NCBI GenBank assembly: GCA_030998015.1
Contig: JARWMV010000243.1
Coordinates: 1,116,001 to 1,180,000, forward strand
Length of the DNA: 64,000 nt
Direction: 5' to 3'
Source of the DNA: Ceratorhiza oryzae-sativae
Taxonomy: Eukaryota; Basidiomycota; Agaricomycetes; Cantharellales; Ceratobasidiaceae
Made by a program: the position numbers and the translations under genes. This document shows, piece after piece, positions 36,260 to 47,609 of this stretch. The notes beneath the pieces are model-generated. The model was not told the origin of the DNA. It searched no databases and worked only from the letters and a program-made list of their open reading frames with translations. Numbering within the stretch: position 1 is the first letter of the stretch; each line of letters starts with the position of its first letter.

Positions 36260-37068
36260 ATGTTTGAATATGTTCCTCCCGAAAAACAAGACCCAATACA
36301 CCTGAAATGGATGCGTGAGGCACTCACGATGGTGCAGTATAGCATCTGTCTGTTTCTCAAGTATCTTGTCTTACATATCGTCCAGGCGGAAGAAGCTATG
36401 CAAGGAAAGGAGGTGCCTGTGGGCTGCGTTTTCGTTCGCGATGGCCAAATTATTGCTCGCGCGCGGAATAGGACAAATGAGCTTCGGAACGTATGTCGAT
36501 GTCATATTACCTATTGATTAGACTTTACGGGTTTAAAGGCCACACGACATGCCGAACTTGAAGCTATTGATGAGATTTTTGCCAACGCAGCGCTTACCCC
36601 TCGACCGATTCCCCAGCATCCGTTTTCCGAAACCGATCTTTATGTGACGGTCGAGCCTTGCATCATGTGCGGAAGCGCCTTGCGTCAACTCGGGCTACGT
36701 GCCACATACTTTGGGGCCGCAAATGAAAGGTTTGGGGGCTGCGGTAGTGTTTTGGATGTGAATGACCGGTATGGTACTCAACGGCCCGGAGGTCACCACA
36801 CCGCTAACCCTAATTGAAAAAGCCCCAATTTGACCCACCCACCTTACCCTGCATCTTTCGGGTACCTCCGTGAGGAGTGCATAATGATCTTGCGTCGGTT
36901 CTATATGACCGAGAATGCACATGGTGGGTCTGAGCGTGTCCACTGGATCGAGAACGTTTACTCATTTCTTTCCGTTTCCCGTAATCCTTAGCTCCGGTCC
37001 CCAAAACAAAGGCCAGGCGGATATTAAAAACGCATATTGCGGACCCTAAAGGCAGTAGTACTAACTGA
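36260..37068 (+). CDS. TAD2: tRNA adenosine-34 deaminase subunit TAD2
   Basis: Catalytic subunit of the heterodimeric enzyme that converts A34 to inosine in tRNA anticodons. Five exons (36260-36331, 36386-36490, 36539-36767, 36823-36923, 36992-37068). The zinc site is complete: [11 protein letters not shown] supplies His and the proton-shuttling Glu, and [13 protein letters not shown] supplies two Cys. The [11 protein letters not shown] segment is typical of ADAT2/Tad2. The exon lengths total 584, one short of a multiple of three. The frame slips in the GGGG run at 36713-36716, between ATYFG and NERFGG, and one extra G restores about 194 residues. This is probably an assembly deletion. The C-terminus [13 protein letters not shown] is basic, consistent with tRNA binding. 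Confidence 0.9.
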
Positions 37069-37420
37069 GGGTGTTCCGAAGATCGACTTGAGTGTATGCA
37101 GTGAACCCCAAAAGGGTGCTTTTATCGATTTATTTGTTTTCAATTCCGGTGTTGCTGGCGGCTAAACCCGAGTCGTATACTGATAGCGGGCTCGCAAACT
37201 CATTACAGCTAACCTATTGAGTGGCCGTTATTCTCAGTATCAAATGGTAATTTCATTTCCTTAATTGTGTAGCTTTAGCCACCACTCCCCAACAAGCGTT
37301 GAATCATTAGCCTCCATTAACGGATGTTCAGCATATAACGTGATGCGTTTTGAGGATGCTCGACAATACAAATGGGAGGCAGCCAAAAAGCGAAAAGAGA
37401 ACAAACGAGAAGCGAGCCGA
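37069..37420. other. Convergent intergenic, TAD2 / RPP1
   Basis: 3' flanks of two convergent genes; no further feature seen. Confidence 0.5.
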
Positions 37421-38057
37421 TCAATCGAAAAGACCAAAGCCCTAGGTGACCAGTTGTCCGTGAGCATTTGGGTTTAGTCGCAGACCGGCTCAGACGTACC
37501 ATGTCCTCGTCGGACTCCTCCTTCTCTTCCTCCTTCTTCTCCTCCTTTGCCTCCTCTGCAGGTGCAGCACCCCCAGCTGCCACTGCTGCTGCTGGGGCTC
37601 CACCAGCGGCAGGAGCTCCTCCACCTGAATCGGAAACGCTTTAGATCCTGGTCAAATTCACGAATTGGGCTAGACTGACCACCAACGTTGGATAGCAGAT
37701 CCTTCACGTTCTTTCCCTCCAGCGCCTTGGCAAGTAGAGTCGCCCAAATGGGTTCGAGTTCGACACCAGCCGCACTTGTGAGGGCGACGATCTTGTCGCT
37801 CTAAGTTCTTGGGCGTCAGCGTTATTGCAAGGCCAGACTAGAGTCCCACTGACCGTGATTTCAATCCCATCATCTGCAAGGATGAGGGCAGCGTAGGTAG
37901 CGGCGAGTTCAGCAGAGGCCTAATGGGGAGCGATCAGCATGTTGTGTCCATCTGGTTCTTGAAGCGTCATCCAGCCGAATGCCACTCTGCTCTAGAAATC
38001 CATCTCCCAACCTGCGGCGCCTTAGAATGCCATCGAATCTACGAGTTGTCTTACCAT
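37421..38057 (-). CDS. RPP1: 60S acidic ribosomal protein P1
   Basis: Stalk protein of the large ribosomal subunit that recruits elongation factors. The first exon is just the ATG (38055-38057), followed by an intron of about 134 bases. The next exon reads [22 protein letters not shown]. The following exon carries [17 protein letters not shown] and then [14 protein letters not shown]. An Ala/Gly/Pro hinge and an acidic run [19 protein letters not shown] lead to the conserved C-terminal GFGLFD, which sits on a 21-base last exon (37421-37441). The length of about 110 residues fits P1. Several spliced micro-exons make the gene easy to miss. Confidence 0.93.
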
Positions 38058-38652
38058 TTCGTCTATTGGATTCGTGGGGGACGGCGGGGTCGGTGAGAGC
38101 TACGTTGATACGCACGGCAGGGATACTTCCGCATGCTTCCGGAGACACGTGTCACGTGAGCGGTTACGCGTTACAGTCTACTACCGCGTCTTTCACCTAT
38201 CCGCCCGCGTCCAAGCTGATAAGCTGCCGGCACACAAGCCATTAGCTTCTACCTGCTCCATAGGATCCGCCTACCGGGTGTCTCTCGTCGTACACAAGGC
38301 TCGCACCCATGCCCGTCGTTCCATGCTTACCCACTTGTCATGTGTGGTGCATTCCGCTGGTCCTGTGACGATTTGACGCCCAACTGCATGCTGCACTTGG
38401 TCGCACGGTCGTGGGGTAGCCCGAGTTATGGAGGGGCCCGCCTCGAACTCGGCCACTGCCTGCCATCCACGCTGTCATATTGCACAGCCTGCATGAAGGA
38501 CATCGGATAACCCCAAGGATAACCCAGTTTCCTTCGGCAGTGGACCGTCTCCTCAACGGCCTCAGAGTATTTAATGGTAACCTCTCTTCCAATCTCCACA
38601 GCTCTTTAGTCAATCGTCTTATCCCTCCTCTCACAGCCAGTACTCAATAGAT
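38058..38652. promoter_or_regulatory. Divergent promoter, RPP1 / secreted protein
   Basis: A 595-base gap. Two CACGTG hexamers sit 1 base apart at 38146-38151 and 38153-38158, about 90 bases upstream of the RPP1 start, a likely regulatory pair for the ribosomal protein gene. A TATTTAATGG segment near 38567 could serve the secreted-protein gene. Confidence 0.5.
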
Positions 38653-39477
38653 ATGCGCATCGTCGCCGCTACGGTTCTTGGCTTTCTTGGCGTCAGCTTT
38701 GCTGCGCCGACCGAGTCGTCGACATTTGAAAAGCGAGCTACCGTGATTGCAGATGGCAAGAGCGTTCACGAAGGCAACCTCCCGGACTGGAACTTTAAGT
38801 ATCATGCTGCAGGGTAAGTGTCTGAACTGGTTTCCCTTTTATCACCTTCTGATCTTGGCAAAGGTATCTCGCCAAGGGTTGCCCCAAAGGCATCAAGATT
38901 TCTACCTGCTACGTTTATACACTTTCCAGCAATCCTAGCGAAAACGTTGAAAAAGATCCGTATGGTGTCCCCATTCAAGACGTCCTGCTAAATGCTCCTT
39001 CGCACCCAGTGGACCAGCGGATCAGGCAGTACACATTTAGGATGCTGGTCGATCCTTCGCTCACGTCAACCTCTTCCAACTCACTTCCGTTGGTCGAAAT
39101 CGTATCCCCAGACGAAAGCGGCAATCCCGTAAGCGCAGTCTACCTCGATGTTCGCGACAACCAAGCCGGCATCTTCGCGTTTACGGATACATCCACCCCG
39201 TCTGTTTCTATTCCACTCGGTCGTTTTACGGGCAAGAGCACCTTCCAAACATGGACGCTCAAGCCTGGCCAGAATGGTTGGGCTAATATCAAGATTATCG
39301 ACGAAGGCACAGGAGCCACGCTACTGAAATATAATGCGACGGGACCAAACTCCCAGAACACTTACTAGTAGGTCTTGCGAAATTTCTCTCAACATCAGTG
39401 GTTTGACGGGCTATTCACACAGCATGCGGGTTGGTGCTAATCGTGCCACCGAGAATGGGTTGAAACCATTGAAGTAA
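38653..39477 (+). CDS. Secreted protein with Kex2-type propeptide, unrecognised
   Basis: Three exons (38653-38813, 38864-39367, 39423-39477) give 239 residues in one frame. A signal peptide (MRIVAATVLGFLGVSFAAP) is followed by a short propeptide ending in the dibasic FEKR, a typical Kex2 site. The mature part contains YLAKGCPKGIKISTCYVYTL, then a long beta-strand-rich stretch (PLVEIVSPDESGNPVSAVYL, STFQTWTLKPGQNGWANIKI). The end YMRVGANRATENGLKPLK is reminiscent of lectin-fold (concanavalin A-like) polysaccharide-active proteins. This resemblance is only structural style; I cannot name a family. Two cysteines near the N-terminus could form a disulfide. It could be a cell-wall enzyme or an effector candidate. 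Confidence 0.8.
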
Positions 39478-39821
39478 GCGATAGTCCACATCGCTAAAGA
39501 AATTCTTTGTTAATCTAGTTGTGGTTAGGGTTTATTGGGGGGATTGGGTCGGCAAGTACATCTAAATCATCCCCGGACGCTTTCAGCTCTAGGTGTTGCT
39601 TGCTTTCGTGGAGACCATGGCCGATTTATTAGATGATGATCGGCTCAGTGGGATAGGGTAGACAGTCAACCTATTACGTCTGACGTTTATTTATAACGGT
39701 CTCCTCAGTTGTACCAAGCAGCAGCGGGATGATCCATGGACAATATATGAATCAATTCATTATTGGGTATTCATATTCAGTGCACGCCAAATGCCGGCTG
39801 TAATGTCAACGATTTCTCGAC
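39478..39821. other. Convergent intergenic, secreted protein / ATG7
   Basis: 3' flanks of two convergent genes; nothing else seen. Confidence 0.5.
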
Positions 39822-42512
39822 CTAGAAATCATCTTCACCCTCGCCAGCTCCCTCTTCGACCCAGTTCACACTTTCCATCGCAGCCTCACTATCCGCATGA
39901 AGCTGATCTAATCCCGTAAGCTTCTCCAGGTACCCAGTTTCGTTGAACGCTTTCAACATCATTTCAAACCCTCGATTCTCGTACTCTTTCAATACCTGGG
40001 GGATCGCGCCTCGTGAGCCAACCTCGTCTTGGCTGATTGAGAAACATACCGCTTCTGAGCAACCCGTGCATTTATCGTATGCGGCACCCGTGATCAGTTT
40101 ATTGTTGAACTGTGCCAAGAAGCCCCGCAATTGATGTGGGACAAGCCCGAGGATGCTCTCTGAGCTTTCGTCATTCTGCTTTGGCGCAGGCGCGTTAATG
40201 CTTAATTTAGATCGGGTCGCGTCAGAAAGTCCACTTTTGGTGCATCAACCGACGCAATTACCCTTTGGGATGCTGTAGCAGTGAGACCAGGATCTCAACT
40301 GCGGTACTGGAGGCGATCGCGGCAAGACCAGGGCGGGTCACAGTACACATCTGATCCAGGGTACGGTCTGTCAAAGACTGGATTAAACCATATCCGTTAG
40401 CTTTCTGCGTGAACGAAACATAACAGGAGGCATACGTCCGCGGGGGCAACAATATCATTGCAGTAGTAACATCCCAGGCGCGATTCGCCGCTAGCATGAG
40501 CTGCTCGGACACCATGCCGCATAACGAGGAAAGAATCAAATCCTAGAGCAGCGTTCATGACGATCTTTATGTATGGTTATTTTATGGTCTATAAACGTGG
40601 CCAGCCACCGACCTTGCCCTTGGCCGCTCCTATGACTGTGGGTAGCCATCGACTTTCGCGCGAGTCCATGAGCAAAAAGACAGCGTCATGGTCGCCAATA
40701 AGAGCCTCGAGCTTGGCAACGTCGGCCTTCGTCTTCTCTAACGCGGCAGGAGGGATGGGGTGGCCCGGCATTGGTATAGACATATCGACTCCTGTCGCGT
40801 TCTGCAAACATCACCGCTCAGCACCAATCCCGATAGAGCATATATGCAGGAATTCAGAGTTCGGGAACCGGCACGATTGTGCCAAGATACCAAGACAGTC
40901 GGTGCGGGTTAGGGGCTGTTAGAGAACATCGGACCACGCACCACACCTGGAAATATCTTCTTTAGACTATCGGCAGCGCATGCAGCCTTAGGCTTTCCCC
41001 CATCAAGGCAATCGACAAACTCAAAAAGGGGCTGTCGAACCGGATTGGAAAACGAGACTCGTGCCGAGTCCACGAAAGTGATCGTTCGAACACCCCACCC
41101 CTACAACATGGTTAGCGGAAGAGCTATCGAGGGGATCTTTAATTATATCTAGTTTAAAGGTGGGCCTACCATGAGGGTTCGCGCAACGTAACAACCTAGT
41201 GTACCTGCACCTAACAATAGGCATTTGGTTTGAGATACTTTTTCCAAATCCAATGCCGGTAAAATACGCCATCGCATGAGTTTCAAGTTCAAATCTACAG
41301 CCTGATCGGCCAGGCTAGCAAACGAGACTCAATTCCTTGACTCTTAAAATATTATTGAAGGAGGTCTCACCGGCTTGGATCCATCATCGGAGCGAGATCG
41401 GCCAATCGAGGAGCGAGCTTTCCTTGAGTATTCTTCTCCCAACCTACCGCCGTTGGCCTGCTTGACTCTATAGTCGAGCTCGCTATCGAAACCACACCAA
41501 CTCGACTATGCCACGTGCGGTTTGGCCCAGGCGCATCGGTATCCCGCCAGGCAAGTACGTTCAAAGGTCCATTTACGCCAAACCGAGTATGAATAAGAGT
41601 CAGGAGATTGCGCAAAGGCCATCCGGGGCTCTGTGGGTTGGCAGATGGGTCAACAAACCCGAGAATTCGCTGGGTACGTGGCTAGGTTAGTAAAGTCATT
41701 TTTGTGTCGTTTAGAGACAATGCCGCACCTTGTCTTCAGGGATTCCTTTAAAGAAAGCCTCCCATTCCGCCACAGCAGCTGTCTCGTAAGTTGAACCACC
41801 GGAGGACCGTACAAGGAAGAATGCTGGATGTGACGTTCCTTCTGTTGAGGATTTGGATAAAGAAGCATGGATGGTCGCGAGCTTTCAGTTTTGTCAATAT
41901 CTGATGTTTCATACCCTAGGCACCAGACTCACCACGTCCCGGCCGAGTTGTTCCTCAGCCGCAATCCATCCACGCGAGTCAATCTCCCATGCTGGCTTCG
42001 CAACAAACGCAGGGAATGCAAACCAGTAGAAGAATTTGTACTTTTTCAAGTCGGCAAACGTCAGAACCAGGAATTTGGTCAAATAGTCCAAGTCGGTCAA
42101 GCCTGTTTCGGAATGCATCTTTGCCCATAGTTCATCCGCCAATTCATTGAAGAGTGCAGATTTATCGGCAGCTTTGAATTCTTCGATTGTGTTATAATTC
42201 TTGAGAATCCCGTTAACCTTTATAGCATGCGCCGGCGTGCTGCAATCATGCTTAGACTGACTAAGGTGCTGAGGATGCCACTAAATACCTTGATAGCTGT
42301 TGCAACCCATCGCCGCCAAGCACAAGCTGGCATCCTAACGCGATATCTTGCCCATTTTCACGATCAACAATAGATTTCCCAGCAAAGTATGAGGCGGACA
42401 CAGGTTGCGATTCAGCTGATAGTTTCAAAACATCAATCTTGAGGCGAACCAAGTCATGCCAAAATGCAGGTTGAACGAGAGAGGAGAATGGAGTAAATTG
42501 GATCACTGTCAT
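39822..42512 (-). CDS. ATG7: Autophagy E1-like enzyme ATG7
   Basis: Activates the ubiquitin-like proteins Atg8 and Atg12 for conjugation in the cytosol. The start at 42512 gives [21 protein letters not shown], the conserved ATG7 N-terminus. [20 protein letters not shown] is near 42050. The adenylation domain has a [13 protein letters not shown] nucleotide-binding loop near 41200 and [18 protein letters not shown] near 41060. [20 protein letters not shown] is near 40670. The catalytic cysteine is in [17 protein letters not shown] near 40340. The C-terminal part has [25 protein letters not shown] sequence and the zinc-type CTGC near 40060, then an acidic tail ending GEDDF. Multiple introns interrupt it. 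Divergent from the TCD gene over 305 bases. Confidence 0.93.
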
Positions 42513-42817
42513 GCTCTAACTGTCTCTGTCTCTATATGCAGGGTTGTGGTATAGGGTTAATCAACCCACAAGTAAAGGCCGCTTGATCGTGGTGGAGGGC
42601 AAGCACAGTCCAGGTTAGCACCAGACAATATCACGTGCGCGACAACTACCCTTCCATTTCCGCCGCTCTTGGTAAAATTGCTAGTGCTCGGAACCTAAGA
42701 CTGGTATATAATTCGAATCTAGTATGTCAACGCCAATCCTATTCTGGCACTATCTGAGGGTTATTTCCCTAGGCCTTATTCCCTTCAACTCCCACAAGTC
42801 GCTCATTTGGAGCAAAA
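42513..42817. promoter_or_regulatory. Divergent promoter, ATG7 / TCD
   Basis: A 305-base shared upstream region with one TCACGTG element (CACGTG at 42632-42637), 120 bases from ATG7 and 180 from TCD. Both genes encode E1-like ThiF-fold enzymes, which may be coincidence. Confidence 0.45.
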
Positions 42818-44689
42818 ATGGCATCTATGTACCTGAAATCCGAGGGGGCCAGAATCACTGTGACAGCTGCTATCAGTTGCGTAGCCACCGTCCTTGCTAT
42901 TACTGTTTATCAGTCTGCTAGTAAGCGAAAACGCAGGCTTGAGCTTCAACGCGAAGTCAAAGACGCATTGGGTGACACATCGCCGGAGCCCGAGTTTGGC
43001 TTCGACAGTTCGACCCTCGGAACCTCCGGGATCCAATCAATTGAATCTAAACTTAATGGCGCCCCATTTGACGAAACCATCATCAGGGAAATGCTTGCTC
43101 GTAATTACGCATTCTTGGGCGAGGAATCGATGGACAAAGTGCGTGGTGGACGAGTTGTAGTTGTTGGTTGCGGGGGCGTCGGCAGTTGGGCAGCGGTAAT
43201 GCTTATGCGTTCGTAAGTGCATACATTGCATGACATATGCTAAATGATACATGACCAACAAAACATAGAGGGGTTTCACGGCTCCGACTTATTGATTTTG
43301 ATATGGTTACACTCTCATCGTTGAATCGCCATGCGGTCGCGACACTGGCAGACGTAGGAGTGCCCAAAGTAACTGCATGCAAGAACTATTTTGCACGAGT
43401 AGCTCCTTGGGCTGAGGTTGACGCACGTATCGAGCTTTGGAAGCTAGGGGATAGTGGCAAAAGCCTGCTAGAATGGGGAAACGAGCCTGTTGACTGGGTT
43501 ATTGGTAAGCTGGATGGATTCATTCTACGCAAATTCACACAATATTGAGCGGAATTTTCGTGCAGATGCTATTGACAATATAACTACCAAGGTAAAAATA
43601 ATAATGTGACTGCGATTTGAACTTACTCGGCATCCCCGGTACAGGTTCAACTTCTAAAATATTGTAAAGAGAGCGGTATTAAGGTTTGATTTATCACAAC
43701 TGATGCGGCCGTAGCTATAGCCTGACTCTGAGTTTAGGTCTTTGCCTCAATGGGCGCAGGAACTAAGTCAGATCCCACGCGAGTTCAGATCAGGTATGCT
43801 GAGTGGATGCATTACTGTCCTGAGCTGGGCTTAGGTGTTAACTAGTGATATATCCAACACATTCGAAGACCCCTTGGCCCGCTCTGTCAGGAGGAGACTA
43901 CGATTGGACGGTGTTGATTCGGGGATCCCGTAAGCAACTCTATCCTGAGATTTCTGTAAGTTACTGATCAACGATAGAGTCGTGTACTCTACGGAGAAAC
44001 CGAGTGATGTCAAATTACTCCCTCTGCCGCAGGAGGAGTTTGAGAAGGGCGATGTGCATGAGCTTGGTGCCTTCGATGACTTCCGAGTCCGAATTCTCCC
44101 CGTGCTTGGTAAGCAAGCATAAAACGATTCGCCTGCTCACATGAACATACTCCATGCAGGACCACTGCCAGCTTTGTTTGGGTTGAATATTGCAACTTAC
44201 ATAATCTGCGACATGGCTGGTAAACCACTGCCTAATCCTTTGGCAGTCAAAAACCGAGGCAAGCTATACGAGAAGCTTGCACGCGACCTTCTAAATCGTG
44301 AATCCAGAATGGCTGAAGGGGCATACACGTATGTTTTCACAGCTTCATCAACTTACCCTGCGAGAACTTGGTAGTGACACTTTATGAATAGTAGGCTACC
44401 AATATCTGAACGTGACATCGCATACATATTCGAAGATCTACATCGCGGACGTTCTACTATCCCACCGCACGAAGTTTTAGCGAGACCGCAGCTATCCCGA
44501 TGGGACATACGAAAGCCATTAACCACACAGAATTGTATCGTATTGAGCCACCAGGACGCTCAGATGCTACAGGAAAGGGGCGGAGTGGGAGAAAGATTAG
44601 TCGAAGCGGGGTTATGGCCACAAGAAACCACCGAAATAGTACTCCGAAGGCAGACCGAGGCAGCACGGGTCGCCAGGTGGGAGTTGTAG
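42818..44689 (+). CDS. TCD1: tRNA threonylcarbamoyladenosine dehydratase (TCD)
   Basis: E1-like enzyme that cyclises t6A37 of tRNA to its hydantoin form, at the mitochondrial outer membrane in yeast. The start at 42818 gives MASMYLKSEGARITV followed by a membrane helix (ISCVATVLAITVY), matching the membrane-anchored fungal form. The ATP-binding loop RVVVVGCGGVGSWAAVML is near 43170, followed after an intron by LRLIDFDMVTLSSLNRHAVA. Later exons contain ESGIKVFASMGAGTKSDPTR near 43700, RRRLRLDGVDSGIPVVYSTE near 43900, and LPALFGLNIATYIICDMAG near 44190. The last exon has YIFEDLHRGRSTIPPHE and ends at 44689. This order is that of the CsdL/TcdA family. Convergent with the Velvet gene. Confidence 0.92.
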
Positions 44690-44853
44690 CAAGCTGGTAC
44701 AGAATGCTTTCAGCTCTCGTTCTCCAATATCATTTTCTGCTACTCAATGTATACGCATCGCTTTTGGCCAGCTTCCAAACCCTATCGGTAGTGTATTCAT
44801 GCAACATCCGTATGTACAGTATGCATACATCATTCGCCACATCTAGCGTTCCC

Positions 44854-46380
44854 TTATAGTTGGCTTGGGTCTTGGTCAAGTAGTCCTGGTCCGTATCGAT
44901 TAGTTTGCTCCTGAGATGGAATAGGTGCGCTAAATGCTACGGGTGCAAGCCTTGATGAAGTACCAACTTGACTTGTGTATGGGGCCAGGAAATTTGGGCT
45001 GTAGAATTGGGTTTCGCGCTCCTCATCCACAACGACATCTCCCGCGCCACTGGACTCCTCGTCATCTTCATCATCTCCATCTCCCTTTTTGCCCTTTCTC
45101 CTCCTACTAGTTTCACGAAGGTTAACGCGAACTCCCCAGCGGCCAAGGTGCTATGTCGAGGTTAAGATATATAAAATAGAACAACGGTGGCATATAATTT
45201 ACCTTTGTCAGAGGAGTTGATGCTTGAAGTCCGGGAAATCTGCAGTTCAAGCTATTCATGAGCTCCGTCACTTAGATTACATTATTTGCATACTCTTTTG
45301 TGGAATAAATCACGAAGACTCCGCTATCCCATGGAGTCAGGTTACGCGTTAAGTCACCTCAGATGTTGAATACTAGTACCTAAAAAGTTCAGCGGCGATA
45401 GGAACGTCCTCTGAACCCGCAACCCGACTATACGTATAGCAATTGTGAGATATCTGAACAAGCAGAAATCCAAGACATACCCGAACAGGTCGAAACACCT
45501 GTAGCGATAAACAAAACTAGGGGGAATAATCAACGACAGTTACAAGTAGTAACCCAGGCATGCACGCACTGGCCCTCCATCTTGACCGAGAGATCCTAAT
45601 TATTGGACCAAGTTAGTCCCGGCCAAATCGCGAGTAAAAGGAGGATGAAACGGATGAGACATACCGCAAATACAAATAGGATCACATGCTCACCCGACAT
45701 GTCCAAAACTTGGACAGCGTGAACGAAAGCCGACCCGAAGACCGCAGTCGTCACCTTGGAATCCTCGTCGATGTGGATCACTCGATCGTTCCTCCACTGG
45801 GAATGTTCGCCTTCACCTGTGTGGATTACTTGTTGGGCACCGGCCGAAGCTCCAAAAGGGACAAACGAGTCGCTAGGCTCGGATTCTGGGACCCCAGTGC
45901 GTGTTGGCTCATCCGGAGGCGTTACTGGGAATAGATCCACATGCGCGACAAGCCCAGAGACGTCTACCGAGCTGACTGTTGTGTCAGTATTAGGCTCCTA
46001 TGCCAGCGGGAAAACTTACTCCGCGTGCAATTCTTCTTCTCTCACGTTGGGTGTCCCTTCGTCCTTCGTTTCGAACAGTCGAAGCCGCACGACTGGGGGT
46101 GGATCGACTGGACGTCGGTCCCTTTTAGCGAACCTAAATGCCAAGTCAGTCATAGTGCAGGCACCGAAGTCTAAACAACACACTTCCGGCCGAGATCTGG
46201 TTTTTGATATTCGCTGAGCTCCGACCTAGCATGAATTGAATCAATAATTTCAAGATTGTATTCACAGAACCGACCGACCGACCTAATAGTGCGACCAGCG
46301 AAAGGGCCGCTCACGTATCGAATAGGCTTTCCAATATGCATGTGCTGAACTCGTGGGTAGGGTGGTCGGCCAGTGTTCAT
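44854..46380 (-). CDS. Velvet-domain transcription regulator
   Basis: Velvet proteins (VeA, VelB, VosA) are fungal NF-kB-like regulators of development and secondary metabolism. The start at 46380 gives MNTGRPPYPRVQHMHIGKP. The next coding block CEYNLEIIDSIHA splices (donor near 46232, acceptor near 46134) to RFAKRDRRPVDPPPVVRLRLF, the velvet core motif. The following exon has VSSVDVSGLVAHVDLFPVTP and, near 45650, FVHAVQVLDMSGEHVILFVFA. Later exons carry LSVKMEGQ near 45580, CFDLFG, EDVPIAAELFRY near 45390, and FPGLQASTPLTKHLGRWGVRV near 45200, typical of the domain's end. A basic then acidic low-complexity tail follows. The loop between HAR and KRDRRP is shorter than in VeA/VelB, so the subclass is not assigned. 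One small exon after EGQ may be missing. Confidence 0.85.
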
Positions 46381-47609
46381 GTGTGAATTCAATGCTTATA
46401 AGGATCGTCCCGAGCGCAACAGCTAGTCCTAGATGAGAGGCTAAGTCGTATGGCTAGTTGAACGCCAGACACCTAGGAGAGAACGCGCACATAGCCCAAA
46501 GTTTCATGCTCAGCCTACCTTTATAGCAATTCTTTGGGCATGCCAGCGGCCAAGGTGGTGGTCGAGAACTAGGAGCTGAGCCAACGTTGCCCCGCTACTC
46601 TGACCGTGCACAGGGTTGAGGTCCCATTTCCGGACGATATTATCGTTGTTCCCAAGGATGTGGTTAGGGCGGAACTCGTTGTATCGGGCGGCTTCCAATA
46701 CCATGCAGCGAAAACATTTAAATCACATTTTCCCGTGAGGAACGTATCAGTCAAATACGACTGGGCTCCTGTGGCAGACAACTCAATGTCTGAACACGCC
46801 AGTTGATTTCATGGATGATTCAATTTTTAAAGAAGTCCGCGCAAACGTACGTGTGCTATTCCAGCCTTTTCCATCCCCCTTCTTCCGGCAACCTACATGC
46901 CCTGAGCCTCTATTTGGAAGGCTGTCGTCCCAAAAACTCGGCGGGGCACAGTTTGATCGAACCAATCATCCAATCACCACTAGGCGCCTAAACTCCCTTC
47001 TTATTTCCGCGCCTCGCGGAGGCTGAAAGGCTGGGAGCCCCCTGAAGTAAACACCAACCTTGCGACTCAATCGAGCATCAAGACGTCAGGTCGGTCTTTC
47101 CTTGGGGCGCAGGTACCCCGTTACGAGTTTATCTTAGATGTAGAGCCTAAACAGGACAAGACCTTCGCCTCCATGCACCGTAGAACTGGGCTTAAAAATG
47201 CACATATCAACGGATAAAAGGCAAACCTGGTTAAATGTGCTATCAAACAGACAAGACCGCGGCCTGATGATGCAAAAGTATGACATATGCCCGCAAGCAC
47301 AAGAAGTTCCCAATCGGGAGATTTTCACGAAGCCAAATTTCGAGCAAGTTACCGTTGAATCTGTAGTAGTCGAGTGTTGTGATGCAATTAAAACATGGAG
47401 TGTCAAACATCCTTCGTGAGGTACGTGATTATCGTGCAGGCGGTTTCGGTCCGGCTCCGAGTAAAACCAAACCCTCGTCCACCGATTCCGTGGAGAGCGA
47501 GTGTTGAAGGATGATGATATGATAGCGTCGGTATCTGTAAAGGTTCACGTGCTGACTAATAGCTCATGATGCTGAATTTCAAACAAAATTTGAGCTACCT
47601 CTTGCGACG
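46381..47609. other. Velvet/YTM1 intergenic with unassigned coding-like stretches
   Basis: About 1.2 kb between divergent genes. The minus-strand frame 46510-46704 reads AARYNEFRPNHILGNNDNIV and LAQLLVLDHHLGRWHAQRIA, which looks like real protein but is unassigned. Plus-strand frames at 46606-46806 and 47198-47419 are weaker. A TCACGTG element (CACGTG at 47546-47551) lies 60 bases before the YTM1 start. Confidence 0.4.
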
